DNA of 64,000 bases from Litoditis marina. Lineage: Eukaryota > Nematoda > Chromadorea > Rhabditida > Rhabditidae. The translations under genes and the position numbers were made by a program. The notes beneath the pieces are model-generated. The model was not told the DNA's origin. It saw only the letters and a list, made by a program, of their open reading frames with translations, and ran no database searches. The DNA lies in contig OZ038437.1 of NCBI GenBank assembly GCA_964036275.1, positions 9,558,304-9,622,303 of the forward strand, given 5' to 3'. Below are positions 1 to 11,618 of this stretch, piece after piece. How positions within the stretch are numbered: position 1 is the first letter of the stretch; every line of letters starts with the position of its first letter.

Positions 1-779
1 CAGTTACAAAACTCGTGTATTTTTACTTCGGACTTCGTTGCTTGGACAGCTAAGTTTAGGAAGTTGTGATTTTTTTTCTGTTTTCGAAAACACTCGGACT
101 TGGTTAATTTTGTCGAACTTGAACCATTTTAACCAACAATGCACAAGGATTCTGTTACGACAAATGAACTACAGGTGAACTCCTATCACACCCATATTTT
201 ACTACTAGTATACTGCCAGTTTTTCTGTAGTAAGGAGCAGAACCACAGTTCTACTTCCACCTAACTCCTAGTAAGGTGGTAGTCAGCTACCTATTTTATC
301 TGTAGTAAAATTCTATTAAAAAACAGAAATAAATCCCCTATCAACCACAAATTTGAAGTTCTAATTTGATTAGGGCAAAACGTAAACAAAGAGGTATTAG
401 TGTGAAATTCGTGTGCATACGAGCAGTAATGACCAGAGGAGTGTTAGTTAATCACCATGTTGTAGGCGTGAAGAACGGAGCAGTGGTACGTACAAATGAT
501 TAACTCTACATCACTGTTTATTCTCTCTTATGGCCTGCTTCCAATTTTCCTCATTCACCTGGGCTTTCATCTATCTACGAAATTACACCAAAATCCAAGT
601 ATTACACCAAAATCCAAAATACTGCTCTGATATTGTACTGGTGATTATTCGCGATTACAAAGGAAGGGGAATAGAAATGGGTCGAGAACCAAGCCTTTTA
701 TGAGCCAAACTATCATAAGGGATATGTATCGCCAAGCTTTTGATCAAATAGTGGATTGTGTTTTCGAACAACAACTTCA

Positions 780-1133
780 ATTTCAATCAAAACAAAAATT
801 GGAATACATATCTGAAACATTTTTCAAATTTATGATACGCTTGCAAACTTTTCGCGAGCAAATTGTGCACGTCTCCATGAAAATGTGCTACATGCTTTTG
901 CTTACGCGTTACTGCCGTACACAAGTTCTCACAAAAACAAACTTGGGAAATTTTCATCAATTCCAATTGTTTTGTTCATTTTTCGTTCTCATGTGTCCAC
1001 TAATAACTCAAATTATCAAATTAAAGACGTACGGTCCCTTTATAGATGGAAAAATAGTTGGAACTGTGAACACAGTACGGATGGTACAGGAAGAGGTATC
1101 ATGAAGAATAATACTATACGGCAACAAATGTAA
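780..1133 (+). other. Unidentified ORF relic repeated in units 1-4
   Basis: A stretch of about 350 bp with two overlapping open frames, repeated at 4735-5111, 8692-9068 and 12702-13049. The frame containing HAFAYALLPYTSSHKNKLGK reads more like protein than the other frame, and unit 4 has Asp in place of the second Ala there. However, unit 4 also has a stop in that frame near 12986. I do not recognise a family. The sequence may be the remains of a transposase or other element gene, and conservation between units reflects duplication, so no function is claimed. Confidence 0.3.
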
Positions 1134-1536
1134 TATAAAATTACATAAATGTGTAAAAATATGTGACATACGGTAACTATGGTAGCAGTTTTGTCGTCAT
1201 TCGCAAGCAACCTAGTAACAACTTAGTAGGAAGTTAGTAGCAACTTGTATTTTTTCTCAAACTCAAGATAGTTGTTCAGTAACCGTTTGATAGTAACTTG
1301 TTAGCCATTTACCGAACTGCCAAATCACTAATATATGGCTATTAAATTATTTTTGACAGTACTTGCTAGTAGTTTTGATCGAACCGCCAAGATGTAGCAA
1401 ATGGTTCACAAATCTAGCATAATATAGTTCTCTATTTGCATTATTAATAATGTAAAAAGGAGTTTTGTTCGTATTTTATCAATTAGAGAAACGATTTCCA
1501 CTCCATTATTATTAGCAACCCACAACTGGGCTATAA

Positions 1537-2252
1537 TGCTTTATGTTCGCAATTAGCGAGACAACAATCGTAAAATCAATTATAGAAGAGCGAGCCTGAA
1601 CAGCGAACATAAAGCTCAACTTGGAAACATAACGCGGTACTAGAAAACATAACGCGGTATTGCCAACAGTTTTTAGGCTTGGTTATCAGTGAAGTTATGG
1701 GAAATATTTAAACCTGCCCAGATCAGTGCAAAGTGTAAAAGAAGAAAACCATATATGCTGTTCGAATTAAATATTTGTCACATTTACTTTAGTTTACCTA
1801 TTAAAAAGGCTTAGGCTTAGGTAAGCCATGGTTCCTAGAATAGGTCGTTGAACCTCAAGTCACTGGCTCGTTGCGCCTCAGGTTACTGGCTCATTGCAGT
1901 TTAAGGCAAAATTATGAGGGAGAAATTTGGATTACCGACATCCGACATGTTTTTTTTATATTATATGATTCTAATGGTTACCATTTTCTGTGAACTCGTA
2001 ACCAAACATAGATCCAACCTGACACCAGAAATGGCACTAGATATGTCAACTGAGCAAATTCTCTTATAATGTATGAAACTCTACCGCCCTGTGTTCTAAA
2101 CTATTATAAACTTTTGCGTTATGTTCTTTCTAACCGCGTTATGTTCTCTCTAACCGCGTTATGTTCTCTCTAACCGCGTTATGTTCGCAATTAGGAGAGA
2201 GTTAGGCGACATGTTCGCGAGCGAACCATACTAAAGGCCGAACATGTAGCAG
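1537..2252 (+). repeat. Insert with terminal hairpin and GCGTTATGTT short repeats
   Basis: In each unit this block joins the ORF relic to the ORF1 fragment. It opens with a hairpin: GCTTTATGTTCGC at 1537-1549 and its complement at 1602-1614. It contains two AACATAACGCGGTA copies (1627-1665), and near its other end the complementary motif GCGTTATGTT in direct copies spaced 22 bp. There are four copies in unit 1 (2115-2185), three in unit 2 (6093-6143) and four in unit 3 (10051-10121). A palindromic TTCGCGAGCGAA closes it. The outward-facing complementary motifs look like a small inverted-repeat mobile element. Unit 4 and the inverted copy lack it. Confidence 0.55.
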
Positions 2253-2255
2253 CAG

Positions 2256-2855
2256 TTCGAGACCCCGAAGCAGCGAAAGGCCGGATTCCTCGCCAGACAA
2301 TCAAAACGAGATGCCGCCCGAGCTGAGGTCACTGACCAGACTACAATTCCCATTCCCGCTGATGCCAAACTACAAACCGAAATAAAGGTATTTGAACAAT
2401 CCAGAGATAATGTTCCCGTTTCGCCAATTATTGATGTGTCTCCACTTCAGGAACTGTCCGAATCATTCGCTTTGTCATCTCCAACCGTAGAACCTGTTGA
2501 AACCGTTCCGGTTGAAACTCCCAACTTGGTTGCTCCTGCTGACTTGCCCATGCCGTCTTCCTCAACAACTGGTTCAGCTGTACTCTCTCAGTCTGAAATT
2601 GTTTGTCCTGGTGGCTACAAACTACCTGCCGGTTTTATTGTTTCTCCTGACCTTGTGTTCAACCGGAAAATTTCGGATACTGTTATCGCTTTAAATGAGA
2701 TGTATGAGAATGGTGTTTCTAATAGAGATAAGTATGAGTATTTCCGCTCTGTGTGTTCAACTGACCCAACCGTTGCTGCAGCTATATCTCAGTCGTACTT
2801 TGATGTTCACGGGTTTCCGATACCATGTCTAACGCGACAATTTCCGCTACAATAA
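2256..2855 (+). pseudogene. 5'-truncated retrotransposon ORF1 fragment, unit 1
   Basis: Open frame of about 200 codons matching the C-terminal two thirds of the 324-codon ORF1 at 40398-41372. It starts in the FETPxQRKAGFLARQ stretch directly after the GCGTTATGTT-rich insert, so the N-terminal RNA-binding part has been replaced. Near the end, one extra G relative to the inverted copy shifts the frame, giving a different C-terminus. An AT-rich 3' region and a (TTA)n tail (2995-3006) follow, as at the 3' end of a LINE. No reverse transcriptase is present in the unit. Equivalent fragments lie in units 2 and 3. Confidence 0.75.
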
Positions 2856-3241
2856 CTTGACCTAGGTGCTCATCATCATTCATTCTATTTAAGTTCTGAA
2901 AATAGGTTTTTCATGTATTTTTTGTTGAAATCCATTTACCACGTATGTAATCTTGCTTTAATTGTTGTTGATGTAATTCTACATGGATAATGAGTTATTA
3001 TTATTACATGTCAGATCCAAAAGCATACGAAAAACACACTACGAAGTCCAGATACCTTCATCGACCCGGAGTGCCAGTGTTGTGAGTTCTGTTTAATAAC
3101 TGCTAGTTTAAAATATACCGACCGAAAACAATATCAACGTAATGAGATTCAATAGCCAAACACAGTGTTTGCCTAGATGAAAACATTGGAAAATCATTGA
3201 AAGAAGTTTATTATAGATGACGATATATGTATAATGTTGCT

Positions 3242-3680
3242 TTAGTAACAATTGACAAAGGTTCCAAACCATCTGATACAACTTCCACCGTTATATCCGT
3301 GAGCACGGCAACAACCGTTGGCACTTCCACCGTTGAAGCACACCTCGCGACAGGGTTCCACTTCTCGGGCATAGGAAACTGAGGCAGCAACTGAAAATAG
3401 AACTGTATACATCAGTGTTCCATCACACAAACACACGAGTTCCATTGAATACAACCATATTGTGGTAGTGCGAACTGTTTCGCAAATAGTTTACTTTCAC
3501 TCCATTCTGGAAACAGTTTCTGAAGTGTAGGAACTTAACTATTTGTATTAAAATGTGAACTCCAGAAAGTATCTCCTATCTGTTTGTGTGTGTAGGTAAT
3601 GTTGTTTTCTACTGAACATAAAAGTTGAACTCACTTGCAACGACCAAGAAGACTAGAAGAAGAATGTTGAAGGCACGCAT
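3242..3680 (-). CDS. Secreted six-cysteine defensin-like peptide, copy A
   Basis: Two exons: 3680-3635 and 3390-3242, with GTGAGT donor and TTTTCAG acceptor; the intron splits a codon after its first base. The product is 64 residues. A hydrophobic signal peptide (MRAFNILLLVFLVVA, completed by exon 2) ends near SYA, followed by a mature peptide of about 41 residues. It has six cysteines in the order C-x3-C-x8-CC-x9-C-x9-C and two Asn-Gly-Gly turns. The Gly-rich, Cys-spaced mature part resembles small antimicrobial peptides, but the spacing is not the classical CS-alpha-beta pattern because a C-x-C is absent. The function (defence peptide or other secreted ligand) is therefore inferred. An AATAAA signal follows at 3212-3207. 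Paired TGACTCA sites and a TATA-like box lie upstream. Longer upstream ATGs exist in both exon frames but would break the signal peptide or read intron. Confidence 0.85.
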
Positions 3681-3717
3681 TTCCACGAGATTCGATGTGG
3701 GAGACAGCTCTAGCTGA

Positions 3718-3823
3718 CTTTTATGCTTGGGAAAATGCTGTGAAGCGACGCTTGACCAAGATGTATTACCTTCATTTTTGAACACATTTGAGATGTGAGT
3801 CAGCAAATTTAAAATGTGAGTCA
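3718..3823 (-). promoter_or_regulatory. Putative peptide-gene promoter: TATA-like box and paired AP-1/bZIP sites (copy A)
   Basis: Reading toward the gene there are two TGACTCA heptamers (3823-3817 and 3802-3796, 21 bp apart), each in the longer context GCTGACTCACAT, then a CATAAAAG box (3725-3718) about 40 bp before the ATG. The same arrangement is present for copies B and C at the unit offset, and in the inverted copy (39407-39413, 39427-39433). TGACTCA is the classical AP-1 binding site, so control by a stress-type bZIP factor is plausible but not shown. Confidence 0.45.
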
Positions 3824-6213
3824 GCGCATTACACTACAGTATTTCCTAGAAACGAAAAAAACTATCGCGGCTCAATGAACAGTCGACTTGAAACTGGATA
3901 GAATCTTTTCATGAAGCTCGCTCAAAAAATAGTAGGGCTCAATCGTTTTTCCGCAACATGCGAAATATTGATTCAGCAGTTACAAAACTCGTGTATTTTT
4001 ACTTCGGACTTCGTTGCTTGGACAGCTAAGTTTAGGAAGTTGTGATTTTTTTTTCTGTTTTCGAAAACACTCGGACTTGGTTAATTTTGTCGAACTTGAA
4101 CCATTTTAACCAACAATGCACAAGGATTCTGTTACGACAAATGAACTACAGGTGAACTCCTATCACACCCATATTTTACTACTAGTATACTGCCAGTTTT
4201 TCTGTAGTCAGGAGCAGAACCACAGTTCTACTTCCACCTAACTCCTAGTAAGGTGGTAATCAGCTACCTATTTTATCTGTAGTAAAATTCTATTAAAAAA
4301 CAGAAATAAATCCCCTATCAACCACAAATTTGAAGTTCTAATTTGATTAGGGCAAAACGTAAACAAAGAGGTATTAGTGTGAAATTCGTGTGCATACGAG
4401 CAGTAATGACCAGAGGAGTGTTAGTTAATCACCATGTTGTAGGCGTGAAGAACGGAGCAGTGGTACGTACAAATGATTAACTATACATCACTGTTTATTC
4501 TCTCTTATGGCCTGCTTCCAATTTTCCTCATTCACCTGGGCTTTCATCTATCTACGAAATTACACCAAAATCCAAGTATTGCACCAAAATCCAAAATACT
4601 GCTCTGATATTGTACTGGTGATTATTCGCGATTACAAAGAAAGGGGAATAGAAATGGGTCGAGAACCAAGCCTTTTATGAGCCAAACTATCATAAGGGAT
4701 ATGTATCGCCAAGCTTTTGATCAAATAGTGGATTGTGTTTTCGAACACACAACTTCAATTTCAATCAAAACAAAAATTGGAATACATATCTGAAACATTT
4801 TTCAAATTTATGATACGCTTGCAAACTTTTCGCGAGCAAATTGTGCGCGTCTCCATGAAAATGTGCTACATGCTTTTGCTTACGCGTTACTGCCGTACAC
4901 AAGTTCTCACAAAAACAAACTTGGGAAATTTTCATCAATTCCAATTGTTTTGTTCATTTTTCGTTCTCATGTGTCCACTAATAACTCAAATTATCAAATT
5001 AAAGACGTACGGTCCCTTTATAGATGGAAAAATAGTTGGAACTGTGAACACAGTACGGATGGTACAGGGAGAGGTATCATGAAGAATAATACTATACGGC
5101 AACAAATGTAATATAAAATTACATAAATGTGTAAAATTATGTGACATACGGTAACTATGGTAGCAGTTTTGTCGTCACTCGCAAGCAACCTAGTAACAAC
5201 TTAGTAGGAAGTTAGTAGCAACTTGTATTTTTTCTCAAACTCAAGATAGTTGTTCAGTAACCGTTTGATAGTAACTTGTTAGCCATTTACTGAACTGCCA
5301 AATCACTAATATATGGCTATTAAATTATTTTTGACAGTACTTGCTAGTAGTTTTGATCGAACCGCCAAGATGTAGCAAATGGTTCACAAATCTAGCATAA
5401 TATAGTTCTCTATTTGCATTATTAATAATGTAAAAAGGAGTTTTGTTCGTATTTTATCAATTAGAGAAACGATTTCCACTCCATTATTATTAGCAACCCA
5501 CAACTGGGCTATAATGCTTTATGTTCGCAATTAGCGAGACAACAATCGTAAAATCAATTATAGAAGAGCGAGCCTGAACAGCGAACATAAAGCTCAACTT
5601 GGAAACATAACGCGGTACTAGAAAACATAACGCGGTATTGCCAACAGTTTTTAGGCTTGGTTATCAGTGAAGTTATGGGAAATATTCAAACCTGCCCAGA
5701 TCAGTGCAAAGTGTAAAAGAAGAAAACCATATATGCTGTTCGAATTAAATATTTGTCACATTTACTTTAGTTTACCTATTAAAAAGGCTTAGGCTTAGGT
5801 AAGCCATGGTTCCTAGAATAGGTCGTTGAACCTCAAGTCACTGGCTCGTTGCGCCTCAGGTTACTGGCTCATTGCAGTTTAAGGCGAAATTATGAGGGAG
5901 AAATTTGGATTACCGACATCCGACATGTTTTTTTTATATTATATGATTCTAATGGTTACCATTTTCTGTGAACTCGTAACCAAACATAGATCCAACCTGA
6001 CACCAGAAATGGCACTAGATATGTCAACTGAGCAAATTCTCTCATAATGTATGAAACTCTACCGCCCTGTGTTCTAAACTATTATAAACTTTTGCGTTAT
6101 GTTTTTTCTAACCGCGTTATGTTCTCTCTAACCGCGTTATGTTCGCAATTAGGAGAGAGTTAGGCGACATGTTCGCGAGCGAACCATACTAAAGGCCGAA
6201 CATGTAGCAGCAG

Positions 6214-6813
6214 TTCGAGACCCCGAAGCAGCGAAAGGCCGGATTCCTCGCCAGACAATCAAAACGAGATGCCGCCCGAGCTGAGGTCACTGACCAGACT
6301 ACAATTCCCATTCCCGCTGATGCCAAACTACAAACCGAAATAAATGTATTTGAACAATCCAGAGATAATGTTCCCGTTTCGCCAATTATTGATGTGTCTC
6401 CACTTCAGGAACTGTCCGAATCATTCGCTTTGTCATCTCCAACCGTAAAACCTGTTGAAACCGTTCCGGTTGAAACTCCCAACTTGGTTGCTCCTGCTGA
6501 CTTGCCCATGCCGTCTTCCTCAACAACTGGTTCAGCTGTACTCTCTCAGTCTGAAATTGTTTGTCCTGGTGGCTACAAACTACCTGCCGGTTTTATTGTT
6601 TTTCCTGACCTTGTGTTCAACCGGAAAATTTCGGATACTGTTATCGCTTTAAATGAGATGTATGAGAATGGTGTTTCTAATAGAGATAAGTATGAGTATT
6701 TCCGCTCTGTGTGTTCAACTGACCCAACCGTTGCTGCAGCTATATCTCAGTCGTACTTTGATGTTTACGGGTTTCCGATACTATGTCTAACGCGACAATT
6801 TCCGCTACAATAA
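6214..6813 (+). pseudogene. 5'-truncated retrotransposon ORF1 fragment, unit 2
   Basis: Same fragment as in unit 1, still open to the shifted C-terminus, with a few substitutions (for example Ser to Phe in the FIV-x-PDLVFNRK stretch). The frame has not been broken by further stops, which fits recent duplication of the array rather than selection on this ORF. Confidence 0.75.
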
Positions 6814-7200
6814 CTTGACCTAGGTGCTCATCATCATTCATTCTATTTAAGTTCTGAAAATAGGTTTTTCATGTATTTTTTGTTGAAATCCATTCACCAC
6901 GTATGTAATCTTGCTTTAATTGTTGTTGATGTAATTCTACATGGATAATGAGTTATTATTATTACATGTCAGATCCAAGAGCATACGAAAAACACACTAC
7001 GAAGTCCAGATACCTTCATCGACCCGGAGTGCCAGTGTTGTGAGTTCTGTTTAATAACTGCTAGTTTAAAAATATACCGACCGAAAACAATATCAACGTA
7101 ATGAGATTCAATAGCCAAACACAGTGTTTGCCTAGATGAAAACATTGGAAAATCATTGAAAGAAGTTTATTATAGATGACGATATATGTATAATGTTGCT

Positions 7201-7639
7201 TTAGTAACAATTGACAACGGTTCCAAACCATCTGACACAACTTCCACCGTTATATCCGTGAGCACGGCAACAACCGTTGGCACTTCCACCGTTGAAGCAC
7301 ACCTCGCGACAGGGTTCCACTTCTCGGGCATAGGAAACTGAGGCAGCAACTGAAAATAGAACTGTATACATCAGTGTTCCATCACACAAACACACGAGTT
7401 CCATTGAATACAACCATATTGTGGTAGTGCGAACTGTTTCGAAAATAGTTTACTTTCACTCCATTCTGGAAACAGTTTCTGAAGTGTAGGAACTTAACTA
7501 TTTGTATTAAAATGTGAACTCCAGAAAGTATCTCCTATCTGTTTGTGTGTGTAGGTAATGTTGTTTTCTACTGAACATAAAAGTTGAACTCACTTGCAAC
7601 GACCAAGAAGACTAGAAGAAGAATGTTGAAGGCACGCAT
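7201..7639 (-). CDS. Secreted six-cysteine defensin-like peptide, copy B
   Basis: Second tandem copy, with exons 7639-7594 and 7349-7201 and the same splice sites, signal peptide and cysteine framework as copy A. In the C-terminal third, the residue after the fifth cysteine is Val instead of Ile, and the Phe-Val before the last cysteine is Val-Val. Both exons are open and the start codon is intact, so it appears functional. The very few differences from copies A and C, all conservative, indicate recent duplication of the whole 4-kb unit rather than of the gene alone. Confidence 0.85.
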
Positions 7640-10191
7640 TTCCACGAGATTCGATGTGGGAGACAGCTCTAGCTGACTTTTATGCTTGGGAAAATGCTGT
7701 AAAGCGACGCTTGACCAAGATGTATTACCTTCATTTTTGAACACATTTGAGATGTGAGTCAGCAAATTTAAAATGTGAGTCAGCGCATTACACTACAGTA
7801 TTTCCTAGAAACGAAAAAAACTATCGCGGCTCAATGAACAGTCGACTTGAAACTGGATAGAATCTTTTCATGAAGCTCGCTCAAAAAATAGTAGGGCTCA
7901 ATCGTTTTTCCGCAACATGCGAAATATTGATTCAGCAGTTACAAAACTCGTGTATTTTTACTTCGGACTTCGTTGCTTGGACAGCTAAGTTTAGGAAGTT
8001 GTGATTTTTTTCTGTTTTCGAAAACACTCGGACTTGGTTAATTTTGTCGAACTTGAACCATTTTAACCAACAATGCACAAGGATTCTGTTACGACAAATG
8101 AACTACAGGTGAACTCCTATCACACCCATATTTTACTAATAGTATACTGCCAGTTTTTCTGTAGTCAGGAGCAGAACCACAGTTCTACTATCACCTAACT
8201 CCTAGTAAGGTGGTAATCAGCTACCTATTTTATCTGTAGTAAAATTCTATTAAAAAACAGAAATAAATCCCCTATCAACCACAAATTTGAAGTTCTAATT
8301 TGATTAGGGCAAAACGTAAACAAAGAGGTATTAGTGTGAAATTCGTGTGCATACGAGCAGTAATGACCAGAGGAGTGTTAGTTAATCACCATGTTGTAGG
8401 CGTGAAGAACGGAGCAGTGGTACGTACAAATGATTAACTATACATCACTGTTTATTCTCTCTCATGGCCTGCTTCCAATTTTCCTCATTCACCTGGGCTT
8501 TCATCTATCTACGAAATTACACCAAAATCCAAGTATTGCACCAAAATCCAAAATACTGCTCTGATATTGTACTGGTGATTATTCGCGATTACAAAGAAAG
8601 GGGAATAGAAATGGGTCGAGAACCAAGCCTTTTATGAGCCAAACTATCATAAGGGATATGTATCGCCAAGCTTTTGATCAAATAGTGGATTGTGTTTTCG
8701 AACACACAACTTCAATTTCAATCAAAACAAAAATTGGAATACATATCTGAAACATTTTTCAAATTTATGATACGCTTGCAAACTTTTCGCGAGCAAATTG
8801 TGCGCGTCTCCATGAAAATGTGCTACATGCTTTTGCTTACGCGTTACTGCCGTACACAAGTTCTCACAAAAACGAACTTGGGAAATTTTCATCAATTCCA
8901 ATTGTTTTGTTCATTTTTCGTTCTCATGTGTCCACTAATAACTCAAATTATCAAATTAAAGACGTACGGTCCCTTTATAGATGGAAAAATAGTTGGAACT
9001 GTGAACACAGTACGGATGGTACAGGGAGAGGTATCATGAAGAATAATACTATACGGCAACAAATGTAATATAAAATTACATAAATGTGTAAAAATATGTG
9101 ACATACGGTAACTATGGTAGCAGTTTTGTCGTCACTCGCAAGCAACCTAGTAACAACTTAGTAGGAAGTTAGTAGCAACTTGTATTTTTTCTCAAACTCA
9201 AGATAGTTGTTCAGTAACCGTTTGATAGTAACTTGTTAGCCATTTACTGAACTGCCAAATCACTAATATATGGCTATTAAATTATTTTTGACAGTACTTG
9301 CTAGTAGTTTTGATCGAACCGCCAAGATGTAGCAAATGGTTCACAAATCTAGCATAATATAGTTCTCTATTTGCATTATTAATAATGTAAAAAGGAGTTT
9401 TGTTCGTATTTTATCAATTAGAGAAACGATTTCCACTCCATTATTATTAGCAACCCACAACTGGGCTATAATGCTTTATGTTCGCAATTAGCGAGACAAC
9501 AATCGTAAAATCAATTATAGAAGAGCGAGCCTGAACAGCGAACATAAAGCTCAACTTGGAAACATAACGCGGTACTAGAAAACATAACGCGGTATTGCCA
9601 ACAGTTTTTAGGCTTGGTTATCAGTGAAGTTATGGGAAATATTTAAACCTGCCCAGATCAGTGCAAAGTGTAAAAGAAGAAAACCATATATGCTGTTCGA
9701 ATTAAATATTTGTCACATTTACTTTAGTTTACCTATTAAAAAGGCTTAGGCTTAGGTAAGCCATGGTTCCTAGAATAGGTCGTTGAACCTCAAGTCACTG
9801 GCTCGTTGCGCCTCAGGTTACTGGCTCATTGCAGTTTAAGGCGAAATTATGAGGGAGAAATTTGGATTACCGACATCCGACATGGTTTTTTTTATATTAT
9901 ATGATTCTAATGGTTACCATTTTCTGTGAACTCGTAACCAAACATAGATCCAACCTGACACCAGAAATGGCACTAGATATGTCAACTGAGCAAATTCTCT
10001 CATAATGTATGAAACTCTACCGCCCTGTGTTCTAAACTATTATAAACTTTTGCGTTATGTTCTTTCTAACCGCGTTATGTTCTCTCTAACCGCGTTATGT
10101 TCTCTCTAACCGCGTTATGTTCGCAATTAGGAGAGAGTTAGGCGACATGTTCGCGAGCGAACCATACTAAAGGCCGAACATGTAGCAGCAG

Positions 10192-10791
10192 TTCGAGACC
10201 CCGAAGCAGCGAAAGGCCGGATTCCTCGCCAGACAATCAAAAAGAGATGCCGCCCGAGCTGAGGTCACTGACCAGACTACAATTCCCATTCCCGCTGATG
10301 CCAAACTACAAACCGAAATAAAGGTATTTGAACAATCCAGAGATGATGTTCCCGTTTCGCCAATTATTGATGTGTCTCCACTTCAGGAACTGTCCGAATC
10401 ATTCGCTTTGTCATCTCCAACCGTAGAACCTGTTGAAACCGTTCCGGTTGAAACTCCCAACTTGGTTGCTCCTGCTGACTTGCCCATGCCGTCTTCCTCA
10501 ACAACTGGTTCAGCTGTACTCTCTCAGTCTGAAATTGTTTGTCCTGGTGGCTACAAACTACCTGCCGGTTTTATTGTTTCTCCTGACCTTGTGTTCAACC
10601 GGAAAATTTCGGATACTGTTATCGCTTTAAATGAGATGTATGAGAATGGTGTTTCTAATAGAGATAAGTATGAGTATTTCCGCTCTGTGTGTTCAACTGA
10701 CCCAACCGTTGCTGCAGCTATATCTCAGTCGTACTTTGATGTTTACGAGTTTCCGATACTATGTCTAACGCGACAATTTCCGCTACAATAA
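10192..10791 (+). pseudogene. 5'-truncated retrotransposon ORF1 fragment, unit 3
   Basis: Same fragment as in units 1 and 2. It carries Gly to Glu near its end (FDVYEF) and the same shifted C-terminus, so the frameshift predates duplication of the units. Confidence 0.75.
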
Positions 10792-11178
10792 CTTGACCTA
10801 GGTGCTCATCATCATTCATTCTATTTAAGTTCTGAAAATAGGTTTTTCATGTATTTTTTGTTGAAATCCATTTACCACGTATGTAATCTTGCTTTAATTG
10901 TTGTTGATGTAATTCTACATGGATAATGAGTTATTATTATTACATGTCAGATCCAAGAGCATACGAAAAACACACTACGAAGTCCAAATACCTTCATCGA
11001 CCCGGAGTGCCAGTGTTGTGAGTTCTGTTTAATAACTGCTAGTTTAAAAATATACCGACCGAAAACAATATCAACGTAATGAGATTCAATAGCCAAACAC
11101 AGTGTTTGCCTAGATGAAAACATTGGAAAATCATTGAAAGAAGTTTATTATAGATGACGATATATGTACAATGTTGCT

Positions 11179-11618
11179 TTAGTAACAATTGACAAAGGTT
11201 CCAAACCATCTGATACAACTTCCACCGTTATATCCGTGAGCACGGCAACAACCGTTGGCACTTCCACCGTTGAAGCACACCTCGCGACAGGGTTCCACTT
11301 CTCGGGCATAGGAAACTGAGGCAGCAACTGAAAATATAACTGTATACATCAAATGTTCCATCACACAAACACACGAGTTCCATTGAATACAACCATATTG
11401 TGGTAGTGCGAACTGTTTCGCAAATAGTTTACTTTCACTCCATTCTGGAAACAGTTTCTGAAGTGTAGGAACTTAATTATTTGTATTAAAATGTGAACTC
11501 CAGAAAGTATCTCCTATCTGTTAGTGTGTGTAGGTAATGTTGTTTTCTACTGAACATAAAAGTTGAACTCACTTGCAACGACCAAGAAGACTAGAAGAAG
11601 AATGTTGAAGGCACGCAT
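11179..11618 (-). CDS. Secreted six-cysteine defensin-like peptide, copy C
   Basis: Third tandem copy, with exons 11618-11573 and 11327-11179. The protein is identical to copy A over the exon 2 coding part that I compared (mature residues including Ile after the fifth cysteine and Phe-Val before the last). The intron carries small differences, such as AACATTTGATG in place of ACACTGATG near 11350, so the copies can be told apart by intron sequence. Splice sites, start codon and stop are intact. It is the last complete gene in the array, because unit 4 ends before its own peptide gene. Confidence 0.85.

Noticed and set aside
2497..2694. 65-codon Leu-rich frame inside each ORF1 fragment
   Set aside because: Shadow of the ORF1 frame, repeated in every copy.
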